DNA of 64,000 bases from Frankia sp. RB7 (GTDB lineage: Bacteria; Pseudomonadota; Alphaproteobacteria; Rhizobiales; Xanthobacteraceae). Each line of letters opens with the position of its first letter. Within the stretch, counting starts at the first letter, position 1. Both the position numbers and the translations under genes were made by a program. The stretch covers positions 62,001 to 126,000 of the forward strand of contig JAUEPE010000008.1 in the NCBI GenBank assembly GCA_030403585.1, given 5' to 3'. Below the pieces are notes generated by a model, which saw nothing but the letters and a program-made list of their open reading frames with translations, ran no database searches and was not told the DNA's origin. Below are positions 25,626-33,133 of the stretch, piece after piece.

Positions 25626-26432
25626 ATGCCGTCCGGCAGCGCAGACATTTCCTCGATCCTCGACCGCATTCTGGATGCGGCGACGGATAACCTCAGGATC
25701 GCGAAGATCCTGGTCCAGATGGGCCTCGATCCCAACAACGTCACCTACGACTCGATCTTCAACCGGTTGCTGGAGATCTTCGTCCATAACATCACGCTGG
25801 CCAACATGTTCGCTACGGTTGGCGCCGGCTTCTTCGTCGCAACCTTGCTGATGCGGACGATGGTTCCGCTGCGCGTCGCCAACATGATCGGCTGTGCGTT
25901 CTTCGCCATTTTCGGTGCGCTCTCCGCAAATGTCTCGACGTTCGTCCTGTATCTGCTGCTGCTGCCGATCAACGCCATCCGCCTGCGGCAGATGCTCAAG
26001 CTGGTCAAGAAGGCGCGCCATGCGGCCGAAGGCGACATGTCGATCGAGTGGCTCAAGCCGTTCATGACCGAGCGGAAATATCGCCACGGCGACACGCTGT
26101 TCAAACTGGGGGATCCGGCCAAGGACATGCTCCTCACCGTCACCGGCAAGTTCCTGGTCAAGGAGATCAACGTCGAGATCGGGCCCGGCGCACTGATGGG
26201 CGAGCTCGGCTTCTTGACGCCGGACAACCGGCGCACCGGAACGATCGAATGCGTCGAAGACGGCCAGGTGCTGACGATCACCTATGACCGGCTGCTCGAG
26301 ATCTACTTCCAGGATCCGCAGTTCGGCTATTATTTCCTCGTGCTGACCAGCCAGCGCCTGCTGCAAAACATCGATCGGTTGCAAAAGCAGCTGGCCACGG
26401 CGCGGGCGCCGACCACGAACAGGACCGCGTGA
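25626..26432 (+). CDS. Membrane-anchored cyclic-nucleotide-binding-domain protein
   Basis: This 268-residue protein has two or three membrane helices at about residues 55-120 and a cNMP-binding fold from about residue 150. The phosphate cassette reads GELGFLTPDNRRTGT, where classical cAMP/cGMP sites have an Arg followed by Ala or Thr-Ala; the arrangement is degenerate, so the ligand may differ or be lost. No helix-turn-helix is present, so it is not a Crp-type regulator. The topology (short membrane part followed by a cNMP domain) recalls Popeye-like proteins. The start is the ATG with AGGG 9 bases upstream. Confidence 0.8.
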   Translation: MPSGSADISSILDRILDAATDNLRIAKILVQMGLDPNNVTYDSIFNRLLEIFVHNITLANMFATVGAGFFVATLLMRTMVPLRVANMIGCAFFAIFGALSANVSTFVLYLLLLPINAIRLRQMLKLVKKARHAAEGDMSIEWLKPFMTERKYRHGDTLFKLGDPAKDMLLTVTGKFLVKEINVEIGPGALMGELGFLTPDNRRTGTIECVEDGQVLTITYDRLLEIYFQDPQFGYYFLVLTSQRLLQNIDRLQKQLATARAPTTNRTA

Positions 26433-26439
26433 TCACGGC

Positions 26440-27081
26440 TCAACTCAGCAGCAGCGCCATGCCGGGATCGCCCTTTTCCATCGCGCGCCGGTAGGCCGGA
26501 CGCGCACCGATGCGGCCGAGATATTTGACCACGTTCGGGCTGCGCGCGAGATCATAAGGCTGGAAATAGCGCATCGTGGTGAGCGAGAAGCCCATCATGA
26601 TGTCGGCCGTGGTGAAGGTCCCGCCCGCCAGATATTCGGCATCGCGCACGCGCGCATCGACCAGGTCGAATGCGCGATCGACACGCGCTTTGCTCGCGGC
26701 CAGCATCGGATTGTCATCGGCGAGCTTGAGCCGGTTCAAGAGCATCAGCCGGCCCATGCCGGCTTGCAGTGTGCCGTTGGCGAAATGAAACCAGTACAGG
26801 AATTGCGCGAAGTCGGGCGCGTCCGGGCCAAGCGCGAGGCGGCCGTTGCCGTATTTGGCCATGATGTAATCGACGATGGCTCCGGACTCGGCGAGCACGA
26901 GATCGCCGTCGGCGACGACGGGCGCAGCCCCGATCGGATGCAGCGCCTTGTAGTTGGGCGGCGCCAGCATGGTGACGGAATCGCGCGCATAGCGCTTCAG
27001 CTCATAGGGAATCCCAAGCTCCTCGCAGAGCCAGACGATACGTTCGGATTGCGATTTGCCGAGGTGATGAACGGTGAGCAT
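26440..27081 (-). CDS. Glutathione S-transferase family protein
   Basis: This 213-residue protein has the thioredoxin-like N-terminal domain (residues 1-80: LTVHHLGKSQSERIVWLCEELG, followed by the cis-proline in GAAPVV and the glutathione-contacting ESGAIVDYI) and the helical C-terminal domain. The serine of QSER is the likely catalytic residue. I chose the ATG at 27081, which has AGGAGG just upstream. It is convergent with the cNMP-domain gene, with seven bases between the stops. The electrophilic substrate is unknown. Confidence 0.92.
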   Translation of the reverse strand: MLTVHHLGKSQSERIVWLCEELGIPYELKRYARDSVTMLAPPNYKALHPIGAAPVVADGDLVLAESGAIVDYIMAKYGNGRLALGPDAPDFAQFLYWFHFANGTLQAGMGRLMLLNRLKLADDNPMLAASKARVDRAFDLVDARVRDAEYLAGGTFTTADIMMGFSLTTMRYFQPYDLARSPNVVKYLGRIGARPAYRRAMEKGDPGMALLLS

Positions 27082-27128
27082 GCGGCCTCCTGACGAGATA
27101 AAGCAAAACTGACGCCACATCATACTCC

Positions 27129-27206
27129 GTCATTGCGAGCGTAACGAGGCAATCCAGACTATCGCCGCGGAGAGATTCTGGATTGCCTCGCTGCGCTCGC
27201 AATGAC
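27129..27206. repeat. Large imperfect palindrome, Bradyrhizobium interspersed repeat
   Basis: Thirty-base arms (27129-27158 and 27177-27206) match at 28 of 30 positions around an 18-base loop. The outer words are GTCATTGCGAGCG and CGCTCGCAATGAC. This sequence type is scattered through Bradyrhizobium genomes, mostly at gene ends. Here it lies between the GST and cytochrome b561 genes. Confidence 0.85.
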
Positions 27207-27228
27207 CGTATGGAGAGTGTGCCGCGCC

Positions 27229-27780
27229 CTACCGCGCTTCGTCGGTCACCATGCGCGCCACGACGCGGTCGCGGCGAACGAAGTGGTGCCAGAGCGCCGC
27301 GACCACATGAACCGCGATCAGCGCCAGCAGCACATAGGCAAAGAAGATGTGGCGGTCCTCATAGGCGCCCGCCGCCGCTTTGTCCGGAGTGGTGAATTGC
27401 GGCACGTTGAACAGGCCAAAGAAGTCCGAGTAGTTCGGCGTGCGCGCGCCGGAATGCGCCCAGCCCAGCATCGCGACAAGGATCACGACGAGATAGAGCG
27501 CGCCGTGGCTGACATGGGCTGCGATCTTCTGCCAGCGCGACGTCTCAGGCGGCAGCGCCGGTGTCGGGTTGAGGGCGCGCCAGACCAGGCGCAGCACCGT
27601 CAGCAGCAGGATCAAATAGCCGATGTCGGCATGGATCGAACGGTAGAAGAACCGATCGGGCCGCGCGGGAAAATGGTTCATCCACCAGCCAAAGGCGATC
27701 ATGCCGATGATCGCCAGTGCCAAGCCCCAGTGAAACCACCGGGCGACGCTCCCCCATCCGGTCGTCGTGTTTCTGATCAT
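27229..27780 (-). CDS. Cytochrome b561 family protein
   Basis: This 183-residue inner-membrane protein has four helices and belongs to the bacterial b561/YodB group, di-heme cytochromes that shuttle electrons from quinol. Heme-ligand histidines are visible in WFHWGLA, RSIHADIGY, VSHGALY and AVHVVAALWHH. The ATG at 27780 has GGGAG 5 bases upstream; a longer frame upstream lacks membrane character. It is divergent from murI. The electron acceptor is not evident. Confidence 0.92.
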   Translation of the reverse strand: MIRNTTTGWGSVARWFHWGLALAIIGMIAFGWWMNHFPARPDRFFYRSIHADIGYLILLLTVLRLVWRALNPTPALPPETSRWQKIAAHVSHGALYLVVILVAMLGWAHSGARTPNYSDFFGLFNVPQFTTPDKAAAGAYEDRHIFFAYVLLALIAVHVVAALWHHFVRRDRVVARMVTDEAR

Positions 27781-27950
27781 GTCGGCTCCCGAAAATTTGC
27801 GGATGTCCCAACCGCAGCGCAGCACGGCTGCAAATAGCGGGAACATGCGGCAAAGGTGAAATTGAATCGTTCCAAACTGCGCGCCGGCCATCCCCGCCGC
27901 AAAACCGCCCAAAAAACCGAATGGTAACCATGGCGCCTTAAGGTAACGAC

Positions 27951-28748
27951 GTGACCAATTCTCCGACGATCCTGGTATTCGACTCCGGCCTCGGTGGCCT
28001 CACCGTGCTGCGTGAAGTCGTGGCCGCGCGCCCGGACGCCCATTTTGTCTACGTCGCCGACGACGCCTTCTTCCCCTATGGCCATCACAGCGAGGACGAG
28101 ATCATCGCCCGCGTGGTGCCGCTGATGGGGGAGCTGATCGGCACCCATGATCCTGACCTCGTCGTCATCGCCTGCAACACGGCTTCCACCCTGGTCCTAT
28201 CGTATCTGCGCGCCGTTTATTCCGTGCCCTTCGTCGGCACGGTGCCGGCGATCAAGCCGGCCTGCGCACGGTCGAAGACCCGCCGCGTCTCGGTGCTCGG
28301 CACCAAAGGCACCGTGAAGCGCGAATACACCAAGGCTTTGATCCGTGATTTCGCGCAAGGCTGTGAGGTCACGCTGGTCGGCTCGCCCGAGCTGGCCTCG
28401 CTTGCGGAGCGCGAGCTCAGCGGCCACCCGATCAGCGACGGCGATATCCTCACTGAACTCACCCCCTGTTTCGTCGGCGATGCCGCAGACGCGGGCACGC
28501 GCACCGACACGATTGTCCTCGCCTGCACGCATTATCCGCTGCTGCTCGACCGGATGAAAAAGCTCGCGCCATGGCCGGTCGAATGGATCGACCCGGCGCC
28601 CGCCATCGCGCGCCGGGTCTCGGATCTGCTCGGCTCGCACAACGGTGACATCGTGCAGTCCGGCGCCGAGATGATCTTTACGTCTAACCGCGCGCATGGG
28701 CTCGGGGCGACCCTGACGCCGTTCTTCGGCGGCCGCGCGCTGGCCTGA
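27951..28748 (+). CDS. murI: Glutamate racemase
   Basis: This 265-residue enzyme interconverts L- and D-glutamate and supplies D-glutamate for peptidoglycan. The first catalytic cysteine is in ACNTAS and the second in ACTHYP, both intact, and the N-terminal DSGLGGLTVL motif binds substrate. The start is GTG, with AAGGT just upstream. Length is normal. A paralogous hydantoin racemase is excluded by the DSGxGG and THYP motifs. Confidence 0.96.
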   Translation: MTNSPTILVFDSGLGGLTVLREVVAARPDAHFVYVADDAFFPYGHHSEDEIIARVVPLMGELIGTHDPDLVVIACNTASTLVLSYLRAVYSVPFVGTVPAIKPACARSKTRRVSVLGTKGTVKREYTKALIRDFAQGCEVTLVGSPELASLAERELSGHPISDGDILTELTPCFVGDAADAGTRTDTIVLACTHYPLLLDRMKKLAPWPVEWIDPAPAIARRVSDLLGSHNGDIVQSGAEMIFTSNRAHGLGATLTPFFGGRALA

Positions 28749-28809
28749 CTTTTCGCAGACACGGCGCGCTGCTAGGCTTCGCCGTCGTCATCTCGCGCAA
28801 GGTCATCAC

Positions 28810-29583
28810 ATGCCGGTCCCCGCAACGCCGCTCAATCGCCTCCGCCAATTGTGGAACGAAGGCCGCCCCGCCTTCGGCGCCATCGCAACGATGCCGAGCG
28901 TGCAGCTGGTGCAGATCATGGCGCGCTCGCTCGACTGGATCATCGTCGATCTCGAGCACGGCCCGATTGGACTGACCGAAGCGCATGCGATGATTGCCGC
29001 GACAACGGGCACGCCGTGCACGCCGCTGGTGCGGATCGCGGCGAACGAGCCGTGGCTTGCCAAAGCGCCGATGGACATCGGCGCCTTCGGCATCAATTTC
29101 CCGATGATCACGAACCGCAGCGAGGCAGAGAAGGCCGTGCGCAGCGTCCGCTATCCGCCGCGCGGCGATCGTCTGTGGGGTCCTTTCCACGCGCCGTTCC
29201 GCTGGGGCCAGTCGATGCCGGACTACATGGCGTCAGCCGACGACGAGATGATCTGCATGATCACCATCGAGCATGTCGATGCCGTCAACCGCATCGACGA
29301 GATCATGGCAACGCCGGGCATCGACGTCGCCGTCATCGGCCCCGGCGATCTCGCCACGTCGATCAACAAGCGCGGCCAGATGGACGATCCCGAACTGCTC
29401 GAACTGGTCGCCCGCGCGGAAGCCGGCATCCTCAGAAGCGGGGTGCCGATCGGCGGCGTGGCCCGAACCGCGGACCAGGCCAACGCCCTGGTCGACCGCG
29501 GCTACCGCGCGATCGCGCTCGGCTTCGACTGGTCGCTGTTCCAGCGCGGCATCATGGCGGCCTTCGACGGTATCAAGCGCTGA
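28810..29583 (+). CDS. HpcH/HpaI-type aldolase
   Basis: This 257-residue class II aldolase resembles 4-hydroxy-2-oxoheptanedioate and 2-keto-3-deoxy-rhamnonate aldolases. Metal and substrate residues are in IIVDLEHGPIG, in ITIEHVDAVNRIDEI with the metal-binding Glu, and in VIGPGDLATSI with the metal-binding Asp. It would split a 2-oxo-4-hydroxy acid into pyruvate and an aldehyde. It follows murI by 61 bases on the same strand. The physiological substrate is unknown. Confidence 0.9.
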   Translation: MPVPATPLNRLRQLWNEGRPAFGAIATMPSVQLVQIMARSLDWIIVDLEHGPIGLTEAHAMIAATTGTPCTPLVRIAANEPWLAKAPMDIGAFGINFPMITNRSEAEKAVRSVRYPPRGDRLWGPFHAPFRWGQSMPDYMASADDEMICMITIEHVDAVNRIDEIMATPGIDVAVIGPGDLATSINKRGQMDDPELLELVARAEAGILRSGVPIGGVARTADQANALVDRGYRAIALGFDWSLFQRGIMAAFDGIKR

Positions 29584-29832
29584 GGCCCACCTTGCCCGGC
29601 ACGGCAAATCCCGGCAGGGGTCGCGCAGCGCACATCGCCAAGGCTCATGGTGATAAATAATTGAAAATACTTATAATTTTCGTCATCAACAAGATCGAGC
29701 CGCTGACCTCGCCGGCACTTTGATAGGGCCGAACCGATCGGGTCCCAAGCGGGTTGGTTCGTGCTAGAGCAGCAAACGGCGAGCGGCGCCCCCTCGCTGT
29801 CGTCCAATTCAGTCCTCGGGAACCGGAGAACG

Positions 29833-30600
29833 ATGCGCGGTCAACCTAAGAACATTTCGCTGCCGCGCCGCCTGATTATCGACCTCATGCGCGCCTCGAT
29901 GGGCGTGCCGTTCGTCTCGCTGTCCCGCTCGCTCAATATCCGGCCCCTGCTGGAGGCCCGCGCGGGCGCGATGGCGCCGGCCGGCTGGGCCGCGATGTTC
30001 GTCAAGGCGTTCGCTCTGGTCGCCAGGGACGAGCCGGTCCTGCGCACCGTCTACGCAAAATGGCCACGGCCGTCGCTCTACGAGCTGCCCAATAGCGTGG
30101 CGTCGGTGGCGATCGCCCGGGTCGAGGACGGCGAGGAATGCGTGATGCCCCAGCGAATCGCGGCCCCGGAGGCCATGACGCTGGCGGCGGTCGATGTCGA
30201 GATCAGGCGCGCCAAGACGGCCCCGGTCCAGGACGTTGCCATGTTCCGCAAGATCATGCGGGTGACCCGGCTGCCGCTGCCGCTGCGGCGGCTGTCCTGG
30301 GCTGTGGGCTTAAATTTCGGCCGGCAGCGGGGCAATTGGTTCGGCAGTTTCGCGGTGAGTTCGGTGGCCGCCTACGGCGGCGGCGAACTCAACCCCATCA
30401 CGCCGGGCCCATTCATCGTCAGCTATGGCCTGGTCGCGCCCGACCAGACCATCCATGTCGTGATCCGCTGGGATCACCGGGTCACCGACGCCGCCCCAAT
30501 TGCCCGGGTCCTGACCCGGCTGGAACAGGTGCTGAACACTGAAATCGCTGCCGAATTACGCTCAGCCGGCGCCAAACCAATCCGGGCCGTCGGGACCTGA
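29833..30600 (+). CDS. Stand-alone 2-oxoacid dehydrogenase acyltransferase-like domain
   Basis: This 255-residue protein resembles the catalytic domain of E2 acyltransferases but has no lipoyl or E1/E3-binding domain. Family traits are SLSRSLNIRPL near residue 35, FVKAFALVARDEPVLR, and the end motif RWDHRVTDAAPIARVLTRLE. The E2 active site HxxxDG is seen as HRVTDA, with the catalytic His and Asp kept and Gly replaced by Ala. The ATG at 29833 has GGAG 4 bases upstream, and upstream codons show no similarity. It may transfer an acyl group from CoA to an unknown acceptor or have lost catalysis. Confidence 0.78.
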   Translation: MRGQPKNISLPRRLIIDLMRASMGVPFVSLSRSLNIRPLLEARAGAMAPAGWAAMFVKAFALVARDEPVLRTVYAKWPRPSLYELPNSVASVAIARVEDGEECVMPQRIAAPEAMTLAAVDVEIRRAKTAPVQDVAMFRKIMRVTRLPLPLRRLSWAVGLNFGRQRGNWFGSFAVSSVAAYGGGELNPITPGPFIVSYGLVAPDQTIHVVIRWDHRVTDAAPIARVLTRLEQVLNTEIAAELRSAGAKPIRAVGT

Positions 30601-30617
30601 TTCCGGGGCCATTCGCA

Positions 30618-30646
30618 TTGACAAATCGGCCCAAACTCTCCTAAAA
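30618..30646 (+). promoter_or_regulatory. Predicted housekeeping promoter of rpsD
   Basis: TTGACA at 30618-30623 and CTAAAA at 30641-30646 are 17 bases apart. The -35 is perfect and the -10 is modest. It would give a leader of about 145 bases before the rpsD ATG. Confidence 0.55.
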
Positions 30647-30656
30647 GCCACCTGCT

Positions 30657-30678
30657 CGCGGGCCGATTTCGGCCCGCG
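30657..30678 (+). promoter_or_regulatory. Hairpin in the rpsD leader
   Basis: A perfect 9-bp stem CGCGGGCCG / CGGCCCGCG with an ATTT loop starts a few bases after the expected transcription start. It has no T-run, so it is not a terminator. It may stabilise the leader or be part of an S4 autoregulatory structure, since S4 represses its own operon in enterobacteria; here that is conjecture. Confidence 0.4.
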
Positions 30679-30798
30679 AAGCGTTTCGCGACCCGTGGTC
30701 CTCTCCCTTAAGCTTTGGGGATCGGACCTGTCAGTGCCGGGCTAGCCCGTCACCCAGGAGGGCGCGTTTCCTCAAACCATGCAACCGAAGAGGACGCG

Positions 30799-31416
30799 AT
30801 GACTAAGCGCAGTGAGGCGAAGTACAAACTCGATCGCCGTATGGGCCAGAACATCTGGGGCCGCCCGAAGAGCCCCGTCAACCGCCGCGAATACGGCCCC
30901 GGCCAGCACGGCCAGCGCCGTAAAGGCAAGCTCTCCGACTTCGGCGTGCAGCTGCGCGCCAAGCAGAAGCTGAAGGGCTACTACGCCAACATTTCCGAGC
31001 GTCAGTTCCACGGCGTCTACGTCGAGGCGAGCCGTCTCAAGGGCGACACCGGTGAGAACCTCATCGGCCTGCTCGAGCGTCGTCTCGACGCGGTGGTCTA
31101 CCGCGCCAAGTTCGTCTCGACGATCTTCGCCGCGCGCCAGTTCATCAACCACGGCCACATCAAGGTGAACGGCCGCAAGGTCAACATCTCGAGCTACCAG
31201 GTCAAGGTCGGCGACGTGATCGAGGTCAAGGAAGCCTCCAGGCAGCTCGCTCACGTGCTGGAAGCCAGCCAGCTCCCCGAGCGCGACACCCCCGACTATC
31301 TCGAAGTCGACCACGGCAAGATGACCGCAAAGTACGTGCGCATCCCGCACCTTTCCGACGTGCCGTTCCCGGTGCAGATGGAGCCCCATCTGGTCGTCGA
31401 ATTCTATTCGCGCTGA
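30799..31416 (+). CDS. rpsD: 30S ribosomal protein S4
   Basis: This 205-residue primary 16S rRNA-binding protein nucleates assembly of the 30S body. It has the alphaproteobacterial N-terminus [14 protein letters not shown], the S4 domain (about residues 93-155, [12 protein letters not shown] and [13 protein letters not shown]), and the end VEFYSR. I chose ATG 30799 with AGAGGA upstream. It stands alone, away from the alpha operon, as usual in rhizobia, and is followed by a strong terminator. Confidence 0.98.
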   Translation: MTKRSEAKYKLDRRMGQNIWGRPKSPVNRREYGPGQHGQRRKGKLSDFGVQLRAKQKLKGYYANISERQFHGVYVEASRLKGDTGENLIGLLERRLDAVVYRAKFVSTIFAARQFINHGHIKVNGRKVNISSYQVKVGDVIEVKEASRQLAHVLEASQLPERDTPDYLEVDHGKMTAKYVRIPHLSDVPFPVQMEPHLVVEFYSR

Positions 31417-31438
31417 TAGCTCGGCGGATCAATCGCTC

Positions 31439-31465
31439 AAAGGCCCCGGTTTCCGGGGCCTTTTT
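31439..31465 (+). terminator. Rho-independent terminator after rpsD
   Basis: An 11-bp perfect stem AAAGGCCCCGG / CCGGGGCCTTT with a TTT loop continues into a T-run (TTTTTGTTG). It lies 23 bases after the rpsD stop and separates it from the toxin-antitoxin pair. Confidence 0.92.
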
Positions 31466-31486
31466 GTTGTGGTAACATCTCTGCCG

Positions 31487-31702
31487 ATGTCCCAGACGAC
31501 CGATCAGCTCGCCAATATCGCCCCCTCGGCAACGCCAACCGAAGCCGAGCTTGAGGCATGGGCCAAACTGCCTCGCGACGAGCAGGTGCGCCGATATCAA
31601 GCGTTGTTCGCTCAGCCTGATTGCAACACCTTCACCTCGGACACGCCAGACGACATCCTCGCCGCCGCGCGCCAACGCGTCGCTCAGCGCCGCCATGGCT
31701 GA
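31487..31702 (+). CDS. Antitoxin of a ParDE-type pair
   Basis: This 71-residue acidic protein overlaps the ParE-like toxin start by 8 bases, the usual coupling in type II systems. It has helical, charged sequence (TEAELEAWAKLPRDEQVRRYQ) and no recognised DNA-binding motif; it may belong to a small antitoxin family typical of Rhizobiales. I use the ATG at 31487, although a GTG at 31469 is in frame. The assignment rests on the neighbour. Confidence 0.72.
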   Translation: MSQTTDQLANIAPSATPTEAELEAWAKLPRDEQVRRYQALFAQPDCNTFTSDTPDDILAAARQRVAQRRHG

Positions 31703-31991
31703 GTACCGGTTATCGGAGCGTACCCGAGCCGATTTGATCGATATCTACGACTTCAGCGCGAGCCGATTCGGCAAATATCAGGCTGAAGCCTACTACGCCG
31801 GCCTGATCCGATCCTTCGGGCTTCTCGCGGATTTCCCCCTGATCGGCCAGCAAGTAGATGAGCTCGCGGCAAGTTATCGGCGTTTCCGCTTCCAATCCCA
31901 TCTGATTTTCTACACGGTGCAACCCGACCACGTCGAAATCCGTGCCATTCTTCACGGCGCGCAAGACATTCGACCGCAATTGTTCGACTAG
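31695..31991 (+). CDS. parE: ParE/RelE-family toxin
   Basis: This 98-residue protein fits the ParE family: ERTRADLIDIYDFSASRFG at the N-terminus, then YYAGLIRSFGLLADFPLIGQQ, YRRFRFQSHLIFYTV, and EIRAILHGAQDI at the end. ParE toxins inhibit gyrase, and the RelE relatives cut mRNA; the sequence favours ParE. It is complete, and its gene overlaps the antitoxin gene. It sits directly downstream of the rpsD terminator. Confidence 0.86.
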   Translation: MAEYRLSERTRADLIDIYDFSASRFGKYQAEAYYAGLIRSFGLLADFPLIGQQVDELAASYRRFRFQSHLIFYTVQPDHVEIRAILHGAQDIRPQLFD

Positions 31992-32006
31992 ATAATGAGA
32001 CCTACC

Positions 32007-33074
32007 ATGCTCTACACCCCTCCCCCGATCGATCCCAAGGCGCCGACGGTGCGCATCAATCTGCTCTCGGACACGCAGACCAAGCCGACGGCTGCGATGC
32101 GCGAGGCGATGGCGCGGGCCGAGGTCGGCGACGAGCAGGTCGGCGACGATCCGACCGTGAACGCGCTGTGCGAGCGCGTGGCCGAGTTGATGGGCAAGGA
32201 GGCGGCCGTCTATATGCCGTCGGGCACGATGTGCAATGTCACCGCAACGCTGGTGCATTGCCGTCCCGGCGACGAGATCCTGGCGCACGAGACCGCGCAC
32301 ATCATCGCCCGCGAAGGCGGCGCGCATGCCGCGATTGGCGGCTTCCAGGTGACGCAGCTCAAGGGCGCCGACGGCCAGTTCACGCCGGAGACGTTCCGCA
32401 AGGCGTTGCATCCGCGCACGCGCTACCAGCCGACGCAGACGGTCGTCAGCGTCGAGCAGACCGCCAATATCGGCGGCGGCACCATCTGGAAGAAGGCCGC
32501 GCTCGACGAGATCGTCGCAATCGCCAAGCAACACGGCCTCGTCACCCACATGGACGGCGCGCGCCTGCTCAACGCTACCGTGGCGAGCGGCATCTCCCCG
32601 CGCGACATGACCGCAGGCTGGGATTCAGCCTGGATCGATTTCTCCAAGGGGCTGGGCGCGCCGATCGGCGGCGTGCTCGCGGGCTCCCGCGCCTTCATCG
32701 ACGCAGTGTGGCAGTGGAAGCAGCGCCTCGGCGGCTCGATGCGGCAGGCCGGCGTCTGCGCCGCGGCCTGCATCTACGCGCTCGATCACCACGTCGACCG
32801 CCTCGCCGACGATCACGCCAATGCACGGGCTCTGGCCCGCGGCCTGTCGCAGATATCAGGCGTCGAGGTGCAGCAGCCCGAGACCAATCTCGTGTTCTTC
32901 AAGCCCGACGGCGCCGGCGTCGCCGGCGACAAGATGGTCGCCGCACTGCGCCAGCGCGGCGTGACGCTCGCGATGATGGACGGCCGCATCCGCGCCTGCA
33001 CCCATCTCGACGTCAATGCGAGCCAGATCGAGGAAACGATCGGCTTTGTGCGCGAGATCGTGCGCGGGGCGTAG
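32007..33074 (+). CDS. ltaE: Low-specificity L-threonine aldolase
   Basis: This PLP enzyme (fold type I) splits L-threonine or allo-threonine into glycine and acetaldehyde. Family landmarks are NLLSDTQTKPT at the N-terminus, MPSGTMCNVTATLVH, the His stacking on PLP in AHETAHI, HMDGARLLNA with the cofactor-binding Asp, and the PLP lysine in DFSKGLGAPIGG. I use the ATG at 32007 (355 residues); an earlier ATG at 31995 has no ribosome site either. It begins a few bases after parE but is probably independent of it. Confidence 0.92.
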   Translation: MLYTPPPIDPKAPTVRINLLSDTQTKPTAAMREAMARAEVGDEQVGDDPTVNALCERVAELMGKEAAVYMPSGTMCNVTATLVHCRPGDEILAHETAHIIAREGGAHAAIGGFQVTQLKGADGQFTPETFRKALHPRTRYQPTQTVVSVEQTANIGGGTIWKKAALDEIVAIAKQHGLVTHMDGARLLNATVASGISPRDMTAGWDSAWIDFSKGLGAPIGGVLAGSRAFIDAVWQWKQRLGGSMRQAGVCAAACIYALDHHVDRLADDHANARALARGLSQISGVEVQQPETNLVFFKPDGAGVAGDKMVAALRQRGVTLAMMDGRIRACTHLDVNASQIEETIGFVREIVRGA

Positions 33075-33079
33075 GTCCC

Positions 33080-33114
33080 GTAGCCCGGATGGAGCGCAGC
33101 GAAATCCGGGCTAC
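33080..33114. repeat. Palindromic repeat unit (Bradyrhizobium REP-like)
   Basis: Eleven-base arms GTAGCCCGGAT and ATCCGGGCTAC surround the loop GGAGCGCAGCGAA. It lies between the convergent threonine aldolase and serine hydrolase genes and can serve as a terminator for both. This word is a well-known interspersed palindrome in Bradyrhizobium and Rhodopseudomonas. Confidence 0.85.
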
Positions 33115-33133
33115 GCAGATCAAACGTCAGTGC

